DNA of 64,000 nucleotides. Origin: Treponema sp. (GTDB lineage Bacteria > Spirochaetota > Spirochaetia > Treponematales > Treponemataceae). The notes under the pieces are model-generated. The model was not told where the DNA came from. It ran no database searches and saw nothing but the letters and a program-made list of their open reading frames with translations. This document shows, piece by piece, positions 60,136 to 64,000 of the stretch; position 1 is the stretch's first letter, and each line of letters begins with the position of its first letter. The DNA is taken from the NCBI GenBank assembly GCA_017470605.1, contig JAFUYH010000021.1, positions 1-64,000 on the forward strand, read 5' to 3'. The translations under genes and the position numbers were made by a program.

Positions 60136-62792
60136 CAGTCCACTTTCCTGAATATCCGATTACTTCATATTTAGATGAAATTTGCAGCAGCCTGAAAAAT
60201 TCGCCTTCGCGTTTTATGGTTCTTACGGCAGAAACGGCGGCGGGAAAATCTACCCTGCTGCCCCTTGCCCTCCTGCAGAAATTTGAAGGCAAAATAATTA
60301 TGACTGAGCCCCGCCGCCTTGCCGTTTTGGGGGTGGCAAACCGACTTTCTGATTTAAGTGACACTTGCACTGTCGGTTATAAAATCCATCTTGAATCTCA
60401 TATCACAAAATCTACCCGGCTGGAAGTTGTGACGGAAGCAATTCTTGTGCGTCAGCTGCAGGAAGACCCTGCCCTAGAAAATTATAATGTAGTTGTTCTG
60501 GATGAATTTCATGAACGTTCAATAAATACAGATTTGGCTCTGGCTTTTTTAAAAGAAGCAATGCAGCTTAGAGATGATTTGTATGTCGTCATCATGTCTG
60601 CAACAATTGATACTGCAAAACTGCAGGCTTATCTGGCGGGAAAGAAAGACGGAGGTGCCGGACTTTCTGCCGTACCGCTGTTTCAAGTTCCGGGCAGGAA
60701 TTTTCCAGTAAAGATGATTTATGAGCCGGAAAAATCCCTGATTTCTGTGATAAGGCAGGCTATGAAGATTTCTGGGAGTGCAGGCGCTGGAGCAGGCGCT
60801 GGCGGAATGGACGAAGCTGGTAGAACCGGCATGGCTGCAGCCCGAGGCGGGAATATTCTTGTTTTTTTGCCGGGAATTGCGGATATAAGGCGGGCAAAAG
60901 AAAATCTGGAAGAATCTGGTGATTTTGATGAAGACAGCGGTGTAGAAGTTTGCGTATTACATTCAAGCATTTCTCTGGAAGAACAGAAACGAGTGATTTC
61001 TGATAAGGGCGAAAATCAGGGACAGGAAGAGGCCTTAAGCCAGAAAGAAAACCATGCCCGGGGAAGGGGCGGTCAGAAAAGGCGCATTATCCTTTCTTCT
61101 GCAATTGCAGAAACTTCCCTTACCGTTCCCGGAGTTTCCATAGTTATAGACAGCGGCCTTGCGCGCGTAAACCGCCTGGATCTGAACACCGGCATGGAAA
61201 AGCTATGCACCGAAAACGAAAGCGAATTTTCCGCCACGCAGCGGGCCGGCCGTGCAGGGCGACTGGGGCCGGGAACATGTTTCCGCCTGTGGGCAGAAAC
61301 CGACCCACGCCAGAAAGAACTTGCCCCGGAAATCCTCCGCACCGACCTTGTGCCCCTTGTTCTGGAATGCAGTGAACGCGGCGTATATTCTTCTTCTGGT
61401 CTGGACTGGCTGGATGCCCCTTCGCCTGCTTCATGGAGAGCCAGCAGCGAGCTTCTACGTGCTTTGGGAATGATTCGCGAAGACGCTCGCATTACCGACC
61501 GGGGGCGTGCTGCCTTAAAGCTTGGCCTGCACCCGCGGCTTGCCGGAATTGCGCTGGACTCTTTTGTAAGGGGTGGCAAAGGGCTTGATGAAGTGGGCCG
61601 CCGCCTTTTGCTTAAGTTCTCTACTTATTCTAAGGTGTCTGCGGAAATGCAGAGACGCTTTATTTCTGATTTGGAGCGGCGGCTATCTTTTGCCCAGGTG
61701 CCACGGCCTCAGGAAACCTCCCCCCAGGTGACCCCCGCCCACTATGCCCCTGCCCACAGGGAGTCCCCTGCCCAAGTGCCTCCCGCTCCACAGGTGCCCT
61801 CCCCTGCCCAAGTGCCCCCATCCTCGCCCTCGGCAGCCTCAACCACCCACATCCCCCTCATCCTCAGTGGTTACCCTGACCGCCTTGCCCGCCGACTTAC
61901 TGCCCCGGGCGCAGAAAAGGCGGAATACCAGTTTGCAGGCGGAAGAAAAGCCCTTTTATCTTCTGAAAGTAAAAGCGCCCCGGAATGGCTTGTTGCGCCA
62001 GAAGTTTTGAGCGGAAAAAAAGAAACTGTAATTTTTGAATTTGAAGAGATTTCTGAGCAGGAAAGCCTGAATTTTCTTCAAAACCGGACAGAAAGGCGCA
62101 TAAAATGTGAATTTCAGGGTGAAAAAAGCGGAAAAATTCAAAAAACAGAAGAAATATGTTATGGTGCAATAGTGCTTTCCAGCAGAAAACTTCCTGTGTC
62201 TCCAGAAGATTTTGCAGAAGCATGGATAAATGAAATTTCAGAAAAAGGCCTTTCATGTCTTCCTCTTGATGAAAAAACACAAAGCCTTCTGCTCAGGGCA
62301 GAATTCCTTTTGCAGCAGGAGGCTCTAAAATCAGTCAGTCTGGAAGTCGGTCAGGAAGATTTATACAGTCACCTGCAGAATAATGCCCGGGAATGGCTTA
62401 TTCCTTTTCTTTCTGCTGAGCAAAAGACTTCTGCAGGTCTTAGTTCAAAAGTAATTTATGATGCGCTTTTCTGGTATCTGCAGGGGCAGGAAATAGACAC
62501 ACTTGCTCCCGAAACACTCATTCTGGAAAATGGAAGACGCTGTCGTGTAATTTACGAAAAGCAGTCAGAAATCCGCCCGGTAATAGAAATCATCATACAG
62601 CGTATTTTTGGATGTAAAAGCACTCCTCAGATTTGCGGAAAAAAAGTTTTGTTCCGTCTTCTTTCACCGGCAAGCCGCCCTCTTCAGGTTACAGAAGATT
62701 TGGAAGGTTTTTGGAAAGGTGCCTGGCCGGAAATATGCAGGGAAATGAAAGGTCGTTATCCAAAACATAACTGGAATCCAGAAATTATATAG
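60132..62792 (+). CDS. hrpB: ATP-dependent helicase HrpB
   Basis: 886 residues from the ATG at 60132. DEAH-type motifs: I AETAAGKSTLLPLAL, II VVVLDEFHERSINTD, III MSATIDTAKL, VI QRAGRAGRLGPG. HrpB C-terminal domain from about residue 640 on. Two low-complexity inserts interrupt it: a Gly/Ala stretch at about 214-240 and a Pro-rich run at about 521-572. HrpB is a putative RNA helicase of unclear role. Coupled to DUF763. Confidence 0.92.
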   Translation: MTVHFPEYPITSYLDEICSSLKNSPSRFMVLTAETAAGKSTLLPLALLQKFEGKIIMTEPRRLAVLGVANRLSDLSDTCTVGYKIHLESHITKSTRLEVVTEAILVRQLQEDPALENYNVVVLDEFHERSINTDLALAFLKEAMQLRDDLYVVIMSATIDTAKLQAYLAGKKDGGAGLSAVPLFQVPGRNFPVKMIYEPEKSLISVIRQAMKISGSAGAGAGAGGMDEAGRTGMAAARGGNILVFLPGIADIRRAKENLEESGDFDEDSGVEVCVLHSSISLEEQKRVISDKGENQGQEEALSQKENHARGRGGQKRRIILSSAIAETSLTVPGVSIVIDSGLARVNRLDLNTGMEKLCTENESEFSATQRAGRAGRLGPGTCFRLWAETDPRQKELAPEILRTDLVPLVLECSERGVYSSSGLDWLDAPSPASWRASSELLRALGMIREDARITDRGRAALKLGLHPRLAGIALDSFVRGGKGLDEVGRRLLLKFSTYSKVSAEMQRRFISDLERRLSFAQVPRPQETSPQVTPAHYAPAHRESPAQVPPAPQVPSPAQVPPSSPSAASTTHIPLILSGYPDRLARRLTAPGAEKAEYQFAGGRKALLSSESKSAPEWLVAPEVLSGKKETVIFEFEEISEQESLNFLQNRTERRIKCEFQGEKSGKIQKTEEICYGAIVLSSRKLPVSPEDFAEAWINEISEKGLSCLPLDEKTQSLLLRAEFLLQQEALKSVSLEVGQEDLYSHLQNNAREWLIPFLSAEQKTSAGLSSKVIYDALFWYLQGQEIDTLAPETLILENGRRCRVIYEKQSEIRPVIEIIIQRIFGCKSTPQICGKKVLFRLLSPASRPLQVTEDLEGFWKGAWPEICREMKGRYPKHNWNPEII
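61696..61848 (+). repeat. Pro-rich in-frame repeat insert in hrpB
   Basis: Repeated CCTGCCCA(A/C) and GTGCCCTCC-like blocks encode a PAQVPP, PAPQVPSPAQVPP run. C-rich on the plus strand; composition like the amidase insert and the spacer at 9505. Confidence 0.7.
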
Positions 62793-62863
62793 ATTTTTTC
62801 TTGTTTTCCACGTACAATGATAGTAGCAATATCAGTATGATTTGCAAAAAGGAGCCAGATAAC

Positions 62864-64000
62864 TTGGAAAAAAAAGAGCCTTCTAAAATGGCGCAGACAA
62901 TCGGATTTCTTGCCACATCAGCATCTTTACTTTATCATATAGCTATCTTTTTTGTTTTTCTGATATTAAGAGTTTATCCGATGTTTTTTTATAACATCAT
63001 CAGTATTTCTATTTTTTCAATCCTGCTCTTTCTGATTCCTCATAGAAAATCTCTTGTAGTCCTTTTTACAATAGCAACTACGGAAGTTGTAGTCCATCAG
63101 ATTCTGGCAGAATACTTTATAGGCTCAGAAGCGAACTTTCACTTTTTTATCTTTGTGGTAGGACTTTTGCCTTATCTTGTTTTTGATTACCATTTTAAAG
63201 CTTCCATTCCAATGACTACTATTACGACCATGATATTTGTAGCCCTTGAAAATTTTTCTTTTCCGGGAGTTTATGAAATTCCAATCACTACAATCAGGAT
63301 TTTAAAGTATATAAACGTTTCCATTGCTATCATTATGATAGTTATGGCAATTCTTCTGTTTACAATGCTTGTTTCCAGAAGTGAAAAGAAAATTACCAGT
63401 CAGAATAACATGCTTGAAGGAGAAATTAAGCGGGCTTCTGTAATTCAGTCGGCTTTTTTTAAGCAGAATGTAAAGGGGCTTAAAGGCTGGGATGTTTCTT
63501 ATTTTATTAAACCGATGGCTGGTGTTTCTGGAGACTTTTTTGATTTTTGCAGGACTGGAAATCAGCTTGACGGACTGGGGATTTTTGATGTTTCTGGTCA
63601 TGGAATTTCTTCCGGTCTGATTACAATGCTTGTTAAAAATATTATACATCAGGAATTCTACAATAATCAGAATATGGAATTGTGGGAAATTCTGAACAAA
63701 ATTAATGACAGAATTGTTGAAGAAAAAGGTGATGTAGAAAATTATCTTACTGGAATTCTGACCCGCTTTACTCCGACTCAGGCAGAAATGGTAATTGCGG
63801 GGCATCCGACTCCAATCATCTACAAAAAAAATACAGGAAAATGCGATTATCTTAAAAAGACAACAGAATCTAGTGGTGCTATTGGAATTGCTGGTTTTCC
63901 TACTTTCTATATTTCTCAATATGTTGATTTTGAAGATGGCGACCGTCTTTTTTATTTTTCGGACGGAGTAACAGATGCCAGTAATGAAAAAAAGGAGGCC
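62864..64000 (+). CDS. Membrane SpoIIE/RsbU-type protein phosphatase, truncated by window edge
   Basis: About 379 residues seen. TTG at 62864 (nine bases after AAAAAGGAG) is chosen; ATG at 62837 is in frame but lacks a ribosome site. Six hydrophobic helices (for instance LLYHIAIFFVFLILRVYP and ISIAIIMIVMAILLFTML-like VSIAIIMIVMAILLFTM) precede a PP2C SpoIIE domain: FIKPMAGVSGDFFDF, GLGIFDVSGHGISSGLIT, TRFTPTQAEMVIAGHPTP, RLFYFSDGVTDASNEK. Likely removes phosphate from an anti-sigma antagonist in a partner-switching pathway. Runs off the right edge. Confidence 0.85.
   Translation, partial: MEKKEPSKMAQTIGFLATSASLLYHIAIFFVFLILRVYPMFFYNIISISIFSILLFLIPHRKSLVVLFTIATTEVVVHQILAEYFIGSEANFHFFIFVVGLLPYLVFDYHFKASIPMTTITTMIFVALENFSFPGVYEIPITTIRILKYINVSIAIIMIVMAILLFTMLVSRSEKKITSQNNMLEGEIKRASVIQSAFFKQNVKGLKGWDVSYFIKPMAGVSGDFFDFCRTGNQLDGLGIFDVSGHGISSGLITMLVKNIIHQEFYNNQNMELWEILNKINDRIVEEKGDVENYLTGILTRFTPTQAEMVIAGHPTPIIYKKNTGKCDYLKKTTESSGAIGIAGFPTFYISQYVDFEDGDRLFYFSDGVTDASNEKKEA

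Overview
The window looks like the replication-origin region of a spirochaete chromosome, most likely a plant-glycan-using gut or rumen Treponema. The gene order dnaA-dnaN-recF-DUF721 (DciA-type)-rpmH-rnpA-yidD-yidC-khpB, with gyrB and gyrA just upstream on the opposite strand, is an origin block. The many lipoproteins with relaxed lipoboxes, two large chemoreceptors, an Ala in the GyrA quinolone pocket and three glucan/xylan hydrolases fit that genus. The assignment rests on gene content and protein resemblance only.

Layout. 1-7.6 kb is a decaying defence area on the minus strand: an edge-truncated DUF2357 (McrC-like) gene coupled to a DUF1016 PDDEXK nuclease, then an EcoRII-type restriction endonuclease with its Dcm/M.EcoRII-like cytosine methylase (predicted target CCWGG). 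Two wrecked genes follow: an AAA_14/DUF4143 ATPase with an internal deletion plus a nonsense codon, and a vsr mismatch endonuclease reduced to its two ends. 7.9-27.7 kb is mostly metabolic: amidase, U32-like protein, tRNA-Ala, SbcCD/YhaNO-like pair, GH30-GH16 glucanase operon, dCMP deaminase, lipoprotein, acyltransferase, amidohydrolase, DHH phosphoesterase, AzlCD exporter, HAD phosphatase, NAD synthetase, GH43 and an acetyltransferase.

27.7-28.5 kb is a gene-free stretch with four parS-like sites and four DnaA boxes beside gyrA. Between gyrA and gyrB (31-37 kb) sits a small accessory island: VapBC-type, DUF4160/DUF2442 and HepT/MntA modules, an XRE regulator facing a PDDEXK nuclease over repeated operators, a lipoprotein and orphan genes. 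39.1-49.1 kb is the dnaA to khpB block, followed by a cyclophilin-FKBP fusion lipoprotein. 49.2-64 kb holds metF, an NSS transporter, folA, DUF3737, two convergent chemoreceptors, a histidine phosphatase, DUF763, HrpB helicase and the start of a membrane SpoIIE-type phosphatase.

The spacers are rich in small structured repeats. At least eight copies of a 23-bp 9-5-9 hairpin family were found by eye, as were several palindromes with a TTGAGC/TCGAAA core. A GC-rich multi-hairpin repeat is shared between 5.05 and 50.45 kb. Most striking is a two-copy element (22.6 and 50.2 kb) with the same fold topology but different stem sequences, and a nearly invariant single-stranded AATARTTTCTATA. This pair is the best candidate here for an undescribed structured RNA or mobile DNA element.
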